Source: Pseudomonas veronii
GTDB lineage: Bacteria > Pseudomonadota > Gammaproteobacteria > Pseudomonadales > Pseudomonadaceae
Direction: 5' to 3'
Assembly: GCF_001439695.1 (NCBI RefSeq)
Contig: NZ_JYLL01000007.1
Span: 248,001-312,000, forward strand
DNA length: 64,000 bases
Shown here: piece after piece, positions 10,653 through 24,439 of the stretch
Position numbering within the stretch: the stretch's first letter is position 1
Layout: the number at the start of each line of letters is the position of its first letter
Notes under the pieces: model-generated
What the model was told of the DNA's origin: nothing
Databases searched by the model: none
What the model saw: only the letters and a program-made list of their open reading frames with translations
Translations under genes and position numbers: made by a program

Positions 10653-12350
<1,698 letters not shown>

Positions 12351-12378
12351 ACCCGAAGCCCCCAAACACCACCGCCCA

Positions 12379-12471
12379 ATGTGGGAGGGGGCTTGCCCCC
12401 GATAGCGGTGTGACAGTCAGCTTGTTTATAACTGACCCACCGCCATCGGGGGCAAGCCCCCTCCCACATTT
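12379..12471. repeat. REPIN between mltF and the tre operon
   Basis: An inverted pair of GTGGGAGGGGGCTTGCCCCCGAT units at about 12379-12407 and 12443-12471, facing each other around a 35-base spacer. It lies between two convergent transcripts and could also act as a transcription barrier. Confidence 0.9.
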
Positions 12472-12477
12472 GAATCG

Positions 12478-12774
12478 CTACTGGCCTTGGAGGCCGGTGA
12501 GCAGATGTACCGCGCCACCCGCCAGCACCATCACTCCCGACACTCCCGCTGCCTTTAACGCCGCCGCATCCACCCGCGCCGCATCCCGCAGTTGCACACG
12601 CACCCGCGTCAGCGCCACGCGTTGTTGCGACTGGAGGTTATCCGCGCCACCGAGGGCATTCAGCACATCGGCGGACAACAGGTTCTCCGCCGCCGGCACA
12701 GGCGCCGCGACGGTTTCGGCGATCAAGTCCGGGGTCAGGGCTTTCCAGAATGCCCGCTGCAATTTCTCGAACAT
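12478..12774 (-). CDS. Small EIIB-like PTS protein lacking the phospho-cysteine
   Basis: 98 residues. After an amphipathic N-terminus (MFEKLQRAFWKAL) comes an EIIB-like fold of the glucose family: NALGGADNLQSQQRVALTRVRVQL. Where active EIIB proteins have C-x-TR(L)R, this one has Ala54 (ALTRVR), so it cannot accept a phosphoryl group on cysteine. It resembles the degenerate second EIIB domain of NagE (MTRLRVEL; shared G..HLL.G near the end). It follows the EIIA-HPr-EI gene by 2 bases and is the last gene of the tre operon. The role may be regulatory or scaffold; this is inference. It is usually annotated simply as PTS IIB. Confidence 0.8.
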   Translation of the reverse strand: MFEKLQRAFWKALTPDLIAETVAAPVPAAENLLSADVLNALGGADNLQSQQRVALTRVRVQLRDAARVDAAALKAAGVSGVMVLAGGAVHLLTGLQGQ

Positions 12775-12776
12775 GT

Positions 12777-15308
12777 TCAGTGCTCCACGACAGGTGAGGT
12801 TTCAACGGTGGCCGCGTGGTACAGGCGCAAGGCCTCACGCACCTGCGCGGCTTCTTCAAGGCCGAGCACCTGATGGGCGATGATCTGGCAATCCGCCAGG
12901 TCCAGCTCGCGCACGGTGGCCTTGATGGTCGGGATCAGCGGTACGCTGACCGACAGCTCGTCCACCCCCAGCCCGATCAACACCGGCACCGCCGACGCTT
13001 CAGACGCCAGCGCCCCGCACACGCCAACCCACTTGCCGTGGGCATGGGCGGCCTTGACGGTGGTGGCGATCAGACGCAGCACCGCAGGGTGAAAGCTGTC
13101 GGCCTGGCTGGCCAGGCGCGGGTGATCGCGGTCCATCGCCAGGGTGTATTGGGTCAGGTCGTTGGTGCCGATGGAGAAAAAGTCCACATGGGGCGCGAAC
13201 ACGTCCGCCATCAAGGCCGCGGACGGCACTTCGATCATGATGCCCAGCTTCGGCAGCTCGGCGAGCCCCAGCGCCAACGCTTCCTCTTCAAGCATCGTGC
13301 GCGCCAGGCGCAGCTCCGAGAGCAGGCTGACCATCGGCAGCATGATGTGCAGCCGCGTCAACCCGGCACTCGCGAGGATCGCGCGGAACTGTTCGCGCAA
13401 CAACTCGGGGCGCTCCAGGCACAAACGAATACCGCGCAAGCCCAGGAACGGGTTGGTCTCGGCATCCATCGGCACATAGGCCAACGGCTTATCGCCGCCG
13501 ACATCCAACGTGCGTACCACCAGGTTGCGCTCCGGGCCCAGGGCGCGAGCGATGGCGTTGTAGGTGCCGGCTTGCTCCTCGGGGCTCGGTGCGCGATGGC
13601 GGTCCAGGTACAGAAACTCTGACCGCAGCAGCCCCACGCCTTCGCCGCCCAGGCTCAGGGATTGCTCGACCTCCTGAAGCGACGCGACGTTGGCCGTGAC
13701 TTCGACGTGATGACCATCGCGGGTGATGGCCGCCAGGCGTGCCTGCGCGACGTCGCGTTGGCGCCGCACTATTTGCTCCCGGTGGGTGGCCTGCAATTGC
13801 TCGATCTCGGCCAGGTCCGGGTCCAGGTGCAACTCGCCCTTGTCGGCGTCCAGCAACACCTGCCGACCGTCGGCCAACGCCAGTACCTGCGGCGGCACCC
13901 CGCAAATCGCCGGCAGCCCCAGCGCCCGGGCGAGGATCGCGACGTGGCTGGTCGCCCCGCCGCCGACGGTGACGAACCCGAGCACCTTGTGCGTGTCGAG
14001 GCTGGCGGTCTGCGACGGCGTCAGTTGCTCGGCGATCAGGATCGCGCGCTCGGGCAGTTCCCAGGCGCGGTCGTGAATGCCGAGGATCAGTTTCAGCACG
14101 CGCTGGCCGACGTCTGCCAGGTCCGCCGCACGTTCGGCGAGCAGGGCATTGCCCAGGCCCTGGAACAGTTGGGCGGTGGCGAGCGTGGCGCTGTTCCAGG
14201 CAAAGGCGGCGCTTTTGCCGACGGCCAGCAGGTCGTGGGCTTGCTCCAGCAGGGTCGGGTCTTCGAGCAGTTCCTGATGGGCGCGGAAGATCTGCGCCTG
14301 GGCACTGCCGACCGCCTTGGCCTGCAAGCTCTGCAAGGCCTCGGTAGCGGCGTGCAGGCCACGGTCCAACGCCGCGCGTTCGAGTGCTTCGCCGCCGCCC
14401 GTTTCGGGAATGCTCAGCGCCGGCGCTGCCACCTGGACCACCTGGCCAAACGCCGAGCCCGGCGACGCACACACGCCCCGCAGCAGGCTCGTGGACGCCA
14501 GCGACACACGCGGTTCGACGTCCTCGACCGGCGCCGCGACGCTCTCGCCGCACCCCTCGGCCAACAGCGCCACCAACGCCTTGATCGCCGCGGCGGCATC
14601 CTCTCCCGCCGCGCTCACCTGCAAGGTGTCGCCCTGCACGGTTTGCAGTGCCATGATCGCCACCAGCGACTTGGCGTTGGCGCTCTGGGTTTGCTTGTGC
14701 AGGTAGATACTGGCGTCAAACCCCTTCGCTGCCTGGGCAAACACCGCCGCCGGGCGCGCGTGCAAACCGTTGGCATTGGGCAACGTCAACGGTTTGGAGA
14801 ACAGTGCGTCGCCCTCCTCTTCGTCCTCGGTTTCAGCCGCCTCGCCTGGCGACAGGCGCACCAGCGGCTGGCCCAGTGTGACCGGGCCGCTGTCCGACGC
14901 CAGCAGCGCAAACGGCTCGCCGCTGACCACCAGCATCAAGGTCAACAGGCTCCGGGCATTGAGCGCTACGTAGTCGGCGTCGAACTCGATCAACGGCTGC
15001 CCGGCCTCCACCCGCTGGCCTTCCCCGACCAAACGGCTGAACCCCTTGCCCGCCAGGTTCACGGTGTCCAGGCCGATATGCAGCAGCACCTGGACGCCAT
15101 TGTCAGCCGTGATGCTCACCGCATGGCCAGTGTCCTGGATATTGCTGATCACCCCGGCCAACGGTGCACAGAGGGTCTGCGAGGTCGGGTCGATGCACAG
15201 GCCGTCGCCGATCAGGCGGCTGGAGAACACCGGGTCGGGGACCTTGTCCAGTGCCAGCAGCACGCCCGACAAGGGCGCAAGCAATTCCAGGGGTTGAGTT
15301 GCGGTCAT
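12777..15308 (-). CDS. PTS multiphosphoryl protein EIIA-HPr-EI of the trehalose locus
   Basis: 843 residues, a paralogue of NagF. The EIIA domain (about 1-150) has its phospho-His in QVLLHIGLDTVNLAGKGF. An acidic linker (TEDEEEGD) precedes HPr (about 170-255, GLHARPAAVFAQAAKG). EI (about 280-835) has GGGATSHVAILARALG, the PEP-binding FSIGTNDLTQYTLAMDRD and GVCGALASE. All phosphotransfer residues are intact, so it can feed the EIIB of the trehalose permease encoded upstream. It follows the porin gene and precedes the EIIB-like gene by 2 bases. Similar proteins are named FruB/FPr, PtsP or NagF; the specificity for trehalose is inferred from the operon. Confidence 0.9.
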   Translation of the reverse strand: MTATQPLELLAPLSGVLLALDKVPDPVFSSRLIGDGLCIDPTSQTLCAPLAGVISNIQDTGHAVSITADNGVQVLLHIGLDTVNLAGKGFSRLVGEGQRVEAGQPLIEFDADYVALNARSLLTLMLVVSGEPFALLASDSGPVTLGQPLVRLSPGEAAETEDEEEGDALFSKPLTLPNANGLHARPAAVFAQAAKGFDASIYLHKQTQSANAKSLVAIMALQTVQGDTLQVSAAGEDAAAAIKALVALLAEGCGESVAAPVEDVEPRVSLASTSLLRGVCASPGSAFGQVVQVAAPALSIPETGGGEALERAALDRGLHAATEALQSLQAKAVGSAQAQIFRAHQELLEDPTLLEQAHDLLAVGKSAAFAWNSATLATAQLFQGLGNALLAERAADLADVGQRVLKLILGIHDRAWELPERAILIAEQLTPSQTASLDTHKVLGFVTVGGGATSHVAILARALGLPAICGVPPQVLALADGRQVLLDADKGELHLDPDLAEIEQLQATHREQIVRRQRDVAQARLAAITRDGHHVEVTANVASLQEVEQSLSLGGEGVGLLRSEFLYLDRHRAPSPEEQAGTYNAIARALGPERNLVVRTLDVGGDKPLAYVPMDAETNPFLGLRGIRLCLERPELLREQFRAILASAGLTRLHIMLPMVSLLSELRLARTMLEEEALALGLAELPKLGIMIEVPSAALMADVFAPHVDFFSIGTNDLTQYTLAMDRDHPRLASQADSFHPAVLRLIATTVKAAHAHGKWVGVCGALASEASAVPVLIGLGVDELSVSVPLIPTIKATVRELDLADCQIIAHQVLGLEEAAQVREALRLYHAATVETSPVVEH

Positions 15309-15375
15309 GACTTCACCTGCTGTTTTGTTCTGTAAAAATCATTGGGTGGATACAAATCCCGAGGTGACAAAGATC

Positions 15376-15410
15376 AAATGTGGGAAGGGCTTGTCCCCTC
15401 CCACATTTAA
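15376..15410. repeat. Single REP-like palindrome
   Basis: AAATGTGGGA and TCCCACATTT arms flank AGGGCTTGTCCCC between the FPr gene and the porin gene inside the tre operon. Such intra-operon hairpins can stabilise upstream mRNA. Confidence 0.7.
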
Positions 15411-15430
15411 GCCTGTCTACATCCGAAGAT

Positions 15431-16762
<1,332 letters not shown>

Positions 16763-18409
16763 TCAATCCTTGAGGTGCAGCACAAAGGATTCGTAAGGCC
16801 GCAACAGCAGCGGGCCCGTGCTGACCTGGCAATCGGGGTAGTTGCTGATCAGCAGGCGTTGTCGGGTAGCGGCGTTGAGGACGTGATCGGGCAGCTGGAT
16901 TTCGCAGGGTTTGCCGTAGAAGTTGTTCAGCACCAGCAGGCGCTCGCCATGGCCTTCGCGCAGGTAGGCCCAGACCTGGAGGTGGCCCAGCAACAGTTCG
17001 CGGTAAACGCCGTCTTGAATCAGCGGTTCCTGGCGACGCAGGGCGATCAGGCTGCGGTAGTGATGCAGCACCGAATCCGGGTCATCCCGTTGGCTGTCGA
17101 CGTTGATCTGCGCCGCGTTGGCCGGGATGCCGATCCACGGTTCGCCGCTGCTGAAACCGGCATGCTGGCGGGCATTCCACTGCATCGGCGTGCGCCCGTT
17201 GTCCCGCGACTTCTGCATGATCGCCGCCATGCTCGACGCCTCGGACTCACCGGCATCGCGCTTGAGGCGGTAGATGTTGAGGGTTTCGACATCGCGGTAC
17301 TGCTCGATCGTGTCGAAGCCCGGATTGGTCATGCCCAACTCCTCGCCCTGGTACACATACGGCGTGCCCTGCAGGAAGTGCAGCGCCGTGGCGAGCATCT
17401 TGGCCGAGACCACACGATGCTCACCGTCATCCCCAAAACGCGAGACCACCCGTGGCTGGTCGTGGTTACACCAGAACAGCGCGTTCCAACCGCCGCCGGC
17501 CTGCATGCCCAGTTGCCAGTCGGAAAAGATCTGCTTGAGCTGCAGGAAATCGAAGTCGGCCTTCACCCACTTCTGCAGGTTCGGGTAGTCGACTTTCAGG
17601 TGGTGGAAGTTGAAGGTCATCGACAGTTCTTTGGACTCCGGCCGCGAGTAGCGGATGCAGTGTTCCAGGCTGGTGGATGACATCTCGCCGACGTTGATCA
17701 GGTCATGGCCTGCGAAGACTTCGCGGTGCATTTCCTGCAGGTACGCGTGTACGTTCGGACCGTCGGTGTAGAAACGCCGACCGTCGCTGGCGTCCTCGGG
17801 GAAATCGGCGGGCTTGGAGATCAGGTTGATCACATCCAGGCGGAAACCGCCGACGCCTTTGTCGCGCCAGAAACGCATCAGCTTGAACACCTCGGCGCGC
17901 ACCTTGGGGTTGTCCCAATTCAGGTCGGCCTGGGTGTGATCGAACAGGTGCAGGAAGTACTGGCCGGTTTGCGCTTCGTATTCCCAGGCCGAGCCGCCGA
18001 ATTTGGATTCCCAGTTGTTCGGCTGGTCGCGCCAGATGTAAAAGTCGCGGTACGGGTTGTCGAGGCTGCTGCGCGCCTGCTGGAACCACTCGTGCTCGAT
18101 GGAGGTGTGGTTGACCACGATGTCGAGCATCAACTTGATGCCGCGCTTGGCCGCTTCGCTGATCAGTTGGTCGCAATCGGCCATGGTCCCGTAGCTCGGG
18201 TCGATGGCGTAGTAGTCGCTGATGTCGTAGCCGTTGTCGCGCTGCGGCGAGCGCAGGAACGGGGTGATCCACAGGCAGTCGACGCCCAGCCATTGCAGGT
18301 AGTCGAGTTTGTCCACGATACCCAGCAGGTCACCGGTGGCGTTACCCGCGTGGCTGTGAAAGCTTTTGGGGTAGATCTGGTAGATCACCGAGTGTTGCCA
18401 GTTTTGCAT
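16763..18409 (-). CDS. treC: Alpha,alpha-phosphotrehalase (trehalose-6-phosphate hydrolase)
   Basis: GH13 hydrolase, 548 residues, that splits the trehalose-6-phosphate made by the PTS into glucose and glucose-6-phosphate. The (beta/alpha)8 motifs are present: DIVVNHTS near 96-103, GGFRLDVINLI with nucleophile Asp192, INVGEMSST with acid/base Glu242, and CNHDQPRVVSRFGDD. The TreC/DexB-type start MQNWQHSVIYQIYPKSF fixes the initiation at ATG 18409, preceded by AGGA at 18416-18419. It lies between treB-type permease and porin genes. Oligo-1,6-glucosidase is the main alternative; the PTS context favours TreC. Confidence 0.94.
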   Translation of the reverse strand: MQNWQHSVIYQIYPKSFHSHAGNATGDLLGIVDKLDYLQWLGVDCLWITPFLRSPQRDNGYDISDYYAIDPSYGTMADCDQLISEAAKRGIKLMLDIVVNHTSIEHEWFQQARSSLDNPYRDFYIWRDQPNNWESKFGGSAWEYEAQTGQYFLHLFDHTQADLNWDNPKVRAEVFKLMRFWRDKGVGGFRLDVINLISKPADFPEDASDGRRFYTDGPNVHAYLQEMHREVFAGHDLINVGEMSSTSLEHCIRYSRPESKELSMTFNFHHLKVDYPNLQKWVKADFDFLQLKQIFSDWQLGMQAGGGWNALFWCNHDQPRVVSRFGDDGEHRVVSAKMLATALHFLQGTPYVYQGEELGMTNPGFDTIEQYRDVETLNIYRLKRDAGESEASSMAAIMQKSRDNGRTPMQWNARQHAGFSSGEPWIGIPANAAQINVDSQRDDPDSVLHHYRSLIALRRQEPLIQDGVYRELLLGHLQVWAYLREGHGERLLVLNNFYGKPCEIQLPDHVLNAATRQRLLISNYPDCQVSTGPLLLRPYESFVLHLKD

Positions 18410-18449
18410 GGTGGGTTCCTTCAGTAAAATTGTGTACCCGCCGCTCGGG

Positions 18450-18520
18450 CCTCGTCGGGAGCAAGCCCGCTCCCACAGGGGGAACGCATTCAACTGTGGG
18501 AGCGGGCTTGCTCGCGAACG
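18450..18520. repeat. REPIN between trehalose permease gene and treC
   Basis: Inverted REP units (GGGAGCAAGCCCGCTCCCACAG and CTGTGGGAGCGGGCTTGCTC) inside the tre operon, separated by about 14 bases. Confidence 0.88.
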
Positions 18521-18527
18521 CGGTAAT

Positions 18528-19970
18528 TCAGGCAACGCGATACCCAGGCCGCACGATCTTCATGCTCAATGCACAGGTCAGAACAAACGGCACGACCATC
18601 GCGATGACCATCCCGATCACAAACATCGGGATGGCATGCGGCACGATCGAGATAAACCCGGGCAAGCCGCCGACCCCGATGGCCGAGGCCTGCACCTTGT
18701 TCAGCGACAGGAAAATGCTGCCCAGTGCCGAGCCCAGCAGCGCGGCATAAAACGGGAACTTGAAGCGCAGGTTCACGCCGAACATCGCCGGTTCAGTGAT
18801 ACCGAAATACGCGGAGACAGCGGAAGTCGAGGCCATGCTTTTGTCCCGCGCATTGCGCGCCATGTAGAACACCGCCAGCGCGGCGCTGCCCTGGGCCAGG
18901 TTGGACATGACGATCATCGGCCAGATAAACGTGCCGCCCTGGGTGGAGATCAGTTGCAGGTCCACCGCCAGGAACATGTGGTGCATGCCGGTGATCACCA
19001 GCGGCGCATACAACAGGCCGAAAATCGCCCCGCCGAGCATCGGCGCCAGGTCAAACAGGGTGACCACGCCCTGGGTGATCAGGATGCCGAGGTGACGGGT
19101 CACCGGGCCGATGATCGCCAGCGCGAGCACGCCGGTGACGACGATGGTGGTGATCGGCACGACCAACAGTTGGATGGCATTCGGCACTCGCGCGCGCAGC
19201 CATTTCTCGATGACGCTCATCACATACGCCGCCATCAGGATCGGCAGGATCTGCCCCTGGTAGCCGACTTTCTCGATCTTGAACCATCCGAAAATATCGA
19301 AGTACGGCAGGCTCTGGCCATCGAGGCCGGCCACCGCCTTGCCGTAGTTCCAGGCGTTGAGCAGGTCCGGGTGGACCAGCATCAGGCCAAGCACGATGCC
19401 GAGGATTTCACTGCCGCCAAAACGCTTGGCCGCCGACCAGCCCACCAGCGCCGGCAGGAACACGAACGAGGTGTTGGCCATCAGGTTGATCAGGCTCCAC
19501 AGGCCATCCAGGTTCGGGTAGGCCTCCAGCAGCGTCTTGCCCTCGATGAACATGCCCTTGGCGCCCATCAGGTTGTTCACGCCCATCAACAGGCCGGCGA
19601 TGATCAACGCGGGCAGGATCGGCATGAACACATCGGAGAACACCCGCACCAGACGCTGCATGGCGTTGGTCTTGTCGGCGCCCTTCTTCTTGACGTCGGC
19701 GATGGTGGCGGCGGCGAGGCCGGTCTGTTCGCGCAGGGCGGCGTAGACCTTTTCCACTTCGCCGGGGCCGATCACCACCTGGAACAGGCCACCGGTAAAG
19801 AACGAGCCCTTGACCAGGTCGACTTGGTTCAACGCGCTGCCGTTGACCAGGCTCGGGTCCTTGAGCGCCAGGCGCAGGCGGGTCACGCAATGGGCGGCTT
19901 GCTCAAGATTATCGCGGCCTCCGAGGTGCTCGAGAATTTCGCGGGCGATGTTCGAATAGTCGTGGCTCAT
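18528..19970 (-). CDS. treB: PTS trehalose-specific permease EIIBC
   Basis: 480 residues. The N-terminal EIIB domain (about 1-85) has the active cysteine in AAHCVTRLRL (Cys28). EIIC (about 105-475) is strongly hydrophobic, with GLLMGVNNLMGAKGMF, VITGMHHMFLAVDLQLI and FGITEPAMFGVNLRFKFPF, the glucose-family pattern of trehalose/sucrose permeases. No EIIA domain is attached. It is the first gene of the tre operon, divergent from treR with two operator-like palindromes between. Start ATG 19970 (MSHDYSNIAREIL) has a weak GGAAA. In Pseudomonas it is also called treP. Sucrose specificity cannot be excluded from sequence alone; treC and treR next door favour trehalose. Confidence 0.92.
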   Translation of the reverse strand: MSHDYSNIAREILEHLGGRDNLEQAAHCVTRLRLALKDPSLVNGSALNQVDLVKGSFFTGGLFQVVIGPGEVEKVYAALREQTGLAAATIADVKKKGADKTNAMQRLVRVFSDVFMPILPALIIAGLLMGVNNLMGAKGMFIEGKTLLEAYPNLDGLWSLINLMANTSFVFLPALVGWSAAKRFGGSEILGIVLGLMLVHPDLLNAWNYGKAVAGLDGQSLPYFDIFGWFKIEKVGYQGQILPILMAAYVMSVIEKWLRARVPNAIQLLVVPITTIVVTGVLALAIIGPVTRHLGILITQGVVTLFDLAPMLGGAIFGLLYAPLVITGMHHMFLAVDLQLISTQGGTFIWPMIVMSNLAQGSAALAVFYMARNARDKSMASTSAVSAYFGITEPAMFGVNLRFKFPFYAALLGSALGSIFLSLNKVQASAIGVGGLPGFISIVPHAIPMFVIGMVIAMVVPFVLTCALSMKIVRPGYRVA

Positions 19971-20036
19971 GCTTGGTTTCCACTTTGATTTTTTTATTTG
20001 GGGGGCAGTCATTGGCAGCACGCCGAAGGCAAAAGT

Positions 20037-20079
20037 ACTCGTACAGACGAGTTAAAGCAACAACTCGTCTGTACGAGTT
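20037..20079. promoter_or_regulatory. Pair of probable TreR operators
   Basis: Two 16-bp palindromes, ACTCGTACAGACGAGT (20037-20052) and ACTCGTCTGTACGAGT (20063-20078), with centres 26 bp apart. They are exact reverse complements of each other, so the whole region is also one larger inverted repeat. They lie between the treR gene and the divergent permease gene, where a GntR-family regulator would act. TreR binding is inferred from position and symmetry. Confidence 0.75.
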
Positions 20080-20208
20080 ACATATTGTCTATTTTTTCTG
20101 GATCAGGCCCCGCCACAGCCCACAGATTTCCATGGGCCCAATGGACAAACCCCAGCCGTGCCACTAAGGTTCCTGCCTTGAACGCAAACGCGGCACAGAG
20201 CCATCCCC

Positions 20209-20913
20209 ATGAGCAAATACAACCAGATCTATACCGATCTGCTTGCCAACATCACCACCGAACGCCTGCAACGCGGCACCCGTCTTCCCTCTGAAACCGA
20301 ACTGATGGATGCCTACCAGGCCAGTCGTGGCACCGTGCGGCGGGCCATCGAGCAGCTGCAGGAGCGTGGGTTTGCGCAGAAAATCCATGGCAAAGGCACG
20401 TTTGTGTTATCGCCCAACCCCATCGAGTTCCAACTGGGCGGCATCGTCAGCTTCCACGAAACCCACGCCGACCTGGGCGATGACGTCCACACCGACGTCG
20501 TCGAATTCACCCAGTTCCCGCTGGAAGGCTCACTGCTGCAGCATATCGAGGCCGAACCCGGCACCCTGATCACCCGCATCAAACGGGTGCGGCGCATCGG
20601 CGGCAAACGGGTGATCCTCGACATCAACCACTTCGTCGCCGACCTGATCCCCGGCCTGGACCGCACCATCGCCGAGCAGTCGATCTACGCCTTCATCGAA
20701 CAGACGTTGCAGCTGCACATCAGCTACGCCCAACGCACCATCGAAGCCCTGCCCCGCGGCAAAGACGACCAGGCACACCTCGACCTCGAGGGGCAAAGCC
20801 ATGTGATCGTGGTAAGCAACCAGACGTTTCTGCAGGACGGGCGGCAGTTCGAGTACACCGAGTCGCGGCATACGTTGGATAAGTTCTACTTTTCGGATAT
20901 TGCGCGGCGCTAA
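20209..20913 (+). CDS. treR: GntR/HutC-family trehalose operon regulator
   Basis: 234 residues. The N-terminal winged helix (about 1-70; LPSETELMDAYQASRGTVRR then QKIHGKGTFV) is typical of GntR proteins, followed by a UTRA ligand-binding domain (about 85-230; TLITRIKRVRRIGGKRVILDINHF). TreR proteins of this class repress tre genes and respond to trehalose-6-phosphate. It is divergent from the operon it probably controls, and two palindromic sites lie in the shared 238-bp upstream region. Its Shine-Dalgarno is weak. Confidence 0.93.
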   Translation: MSKYNQIYTDLLANITTERLQRGTRLPSETELMDAYQASRGTVRRAIEQLQERGFAQKIHGKGTFVLSPNPIEFQLGGIVSFHETHADLGDDVHTDVVEFTQFPLEGSLLQHIEAEPGTLITRIKRVRRIGGKRVILDINHFVADLIPGLDRTIAEQSIYAFIEQTLQLHISYAQRTIEALPRGKDDQAHLDLEGQSHVIVVSNQTFLQDGRQFEYTESRHTLDKFYFSDIARR

Positions 20914-20940
20914 GGCCGAGCGAAGCTCAAACGTAGCCGC

Positions 20941-20975
20941 GGGCCGCTATCGCGAGTAAGCCCGCTCCCACACTT
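20941..20975. repeat. Single REP element
   Basis: One REP unit (CGCGAGTAAGCCCGCTCCCACAC) with a one-base change in the core, just past treR. Confidence 0.65.
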
Positions 20976-21012
20976 TTGCTGCGGCGTTTGATTTATCGTG
21001 TTTCAGATGCGC

Positions 21013-21039
21013 AGAACCCCGGCACATGGCCGGGGTTCT
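21013..21039. terminator. Hairpin between convergent treR and guaA
   Basis: AGAACCCCGGC and GCCGGGGTTCT form a perfect 11-bp stem around a 5-base loop, followed on the plus strand by GTTATT. It lies between two convergent genes and may serve both. The T-tract is short. Confidence 0.6.
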
Positions 21040-21069
21040 GTTATTCAGCATCCACCTGCTAGGGCAGGA

Positions 21070-22647
21070 TCATTCCCACTCAATCGTCGCCGGCGGCTTG
21101 CTCGACACGTCATACGTCACGCGCGAGATGCCTTCGATTTCATTGATGATACGGCCGCTGACGGTTTCCAGCAGTTCGTAAGGCAGGTGTGCCCAACGGG
21201 CGGTCATGAAGTCGATGGTTTCCACCGCACGCAGGGCCACGACCCAGGCGTAACGACGGCCGTCACCGACCACGCCCACCGATTTCACCGGCTGGAACAC
21301 CACGAACGCCTGGCTGACTTTGTGATACCAGTCGGCCTTGCGCAGTTCTTCGATGAAGATGTGGTCGGCGCGACGCAGCAGGTCGGCGTACTCCTTCTTC
21401 ACTTCACCGAGGATCCGCACGCCCAGGCCCGGGCCCGGGAATGGGTGGCGGTAGACCATGTCGTAGGGCAGGCCCAGTTCCAGGCCGAGACGGCGGACTT
21501 CGTCCTTGAACAGCTCACGCAACGGTTCGACCAGCTTGAGGTTCATTTCCTCGGGCAGGCCACCCACGTTGTGGTGGGACTTGATCACGTGGGCCTTGCC
21601 GCTCTTGGCGCCAGCCGACTCGATCACGTCGGGGTAGATGGTGCCTTGGGCGAGGTACTTGATGTTGTCCAGTTTGTTGGACTGGGCATCGAATACGTCG
21701 ATGAAGGTGCGGCCGATGATCTTGCGCTTCTTCTCCGGGTCGGACTCGCCGGCCAGGTTGTTCAGGAACTGATCTTCAGCGTTGGCGCGGATCACCTTGA
21801 CGCCCATGTTCTCGGCGAACATGGCCATCACTTGCTCGCCTTCGTGCAGGCGCAGCAGGCCGTTGTCGACGAATACGCAGGTCAGTTGATCACCGATGGC
21901 CTTGTGCAGCAGCGCAGCAACCACGGAGGAGTCAACGCCGCCGGACAGGCCGAGCAGGACGTTGTCGGTGCCGACCTGGGCACGCACGTTGGCGATGGCG
22001 TCTTCAGCGATTTTCGACGGGGTCCACAGGGCTTCACACTCGCAGATGTCGAGGATGAAGCGCGACAGGATGCGCCCGCCTTGCTTGGTGTGGGTCACTT
22101 CCGGGTGGAACTGCACGCCGTAGTAACCACGCTCGTCGTTGAACATGCCGGCGATCGGGCAGCTCGGGGTGCTGGCCAGGATGTGGAAGTCTTGCGGCAT
22201 CTTGGTGACTTTGTCACCGTGGCTCATCCACACGTCGAGGCCGAACAGGCCGTCGGCGTCGACGTGGTCTTCGATGCCGTCCAACAGGCGGCTCTTGCCG
22301 ACCACGTCGACACGGGCATAACCGAATTCACGCAGCTCGGAACCTTCAACCTTGCCGCCCAACTGCTCGGCCATGGTCTGCATGCCGTAGCAGATACCGA
22401 ACACGGGCACGCCCAGGTCGAATACGGCTTGCGGGCAGCGCGGGCTGTTGGCTTCGTGTACCGACTCGGGGCCGCCGGCGAGGATGACGCCTTTCGGTGC
22501 GAATTCGCGGATCGCTGCGTCGTCCATGTCGAACGGATGCAGTTCGCAGTACACGCCGATTTCACGCACGCGACGGGCGATCAGTTGGGTGTACTGGGAA
22601 CCGAAATCGAGGATCAGGATACGGTGGGCGTGAATGTCGAGGGCCAT
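21070..22647 (-). CDS. guaA: GMP synthase (glutamine-hydrolysing)
   Basis: 525 residues. Converts XMP to GMP with ATP and glutamine. The N-terminal class-I amidotransferase has its nucleophile in [12 protein letters not shown] and the His/Glu pair in QFHPEVTHT. The ATP pyrophosphatase domain has the P-loop [11 protein letters not shown]. The C-terminal dimerisation domain ends PPATIEWE. The family start [21 protein letters not shown] fixes ATG 22647. It is downstream of guaB with an 82-bp gap containing a hairpin, so it is probably one operon. Confidence 0.98.
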   Translation of the reverse strand: MALDIHAHRILILDFGSQYTQLIARRVREIGVYCELHPFDMDDAAIREFAPKGVILAGGPESVHEANSPRCPQAVFDLGVPVFGICYGMQTMAEQLGGKVEGSELREFGYARVDVVGKSRLLDGIEDHVDADGLFGLDVWMSHGDKVTKMPQDFHILASTPSCPIAGMFNDERGYYGVQFHPEVTHTKQGGRILSRFILDICECEALWTPSKIAEDAIANVRAQVGTDNVLLGLSGGVDSSVVAALLHKAIGDQLTCVFVDNGLLRLHEGEQVMAMFAENMGVKVIRANAEDQFLNNLAGESDPEKKRKIIGRTFIDVFDAQSNKLDNIKYLAQGTIYPDVIESAGAKSGKAHVIKSHHNVGGLPEEMNLKLVEPLRELFKDEVRRLGLELGLPYDMVYRHPFPGPGLGVRILGEVKKEYADLLRRADHIFIEELRKADWYHKVSQAFVVFQPVKSVGVVGDGRRYAWVVALRAVETIDFMTARWAHLPYELLETVSGRIINEIEGISRVTYDVSSKPPATIEWE

Positions 22648-22681
22648 GAGATCAGTCTCGTCTAATGAATCAGAAACAACT

Positions 22682-22705
22682 CGGGGCTGAATAAGACAGC
22701 CCCGG
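22682..22705. other. Intercistronic hairpin between guaB and guaA
   Basis: CGGGGCTG and CAGCCCCG pair around a 7-base loop in the guaB-guaA gap. No T run follows on the minus strand, so it looks more like a processing or stability element than a full terminator. Confidence 0.5.
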
Positions 22706-22729
22706 TTACTTAACTTTATGCTGGAAGCC

Positions 22730-24253
<1,524 letters not shown>

Positions 24254-24321
24254 TCAGGTCTCAACGTAAAACTCTGACAAACTTGGTAATACTGATAGAT
24301 GGAGAAAAGATGCTGCTTTTC

Positions 24322-24421
24322 TGTAGGAGCGAGCTTGCTCGCGAAGAACACCAAGACACCGCGTTCAACCAGACTACCCGGATTATCGTTGACGGTTTTC
24401 GCGAGCAAGCTCGCTCCTACA
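24322..24421. repeat. REPIN of the GTAGGAGCGAGCTTGCTCGCGA type
   Basis: Inverted units at 24323-24346 and about 24397-24420 in the space between guaB and the convergent-side hypothetical gene. This is the second REP family of the window, also seen at 34912-35010. Confidence 0.9.
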
Positions 24422-24439
24422 AAGGGTTGAGCTTGCAGC

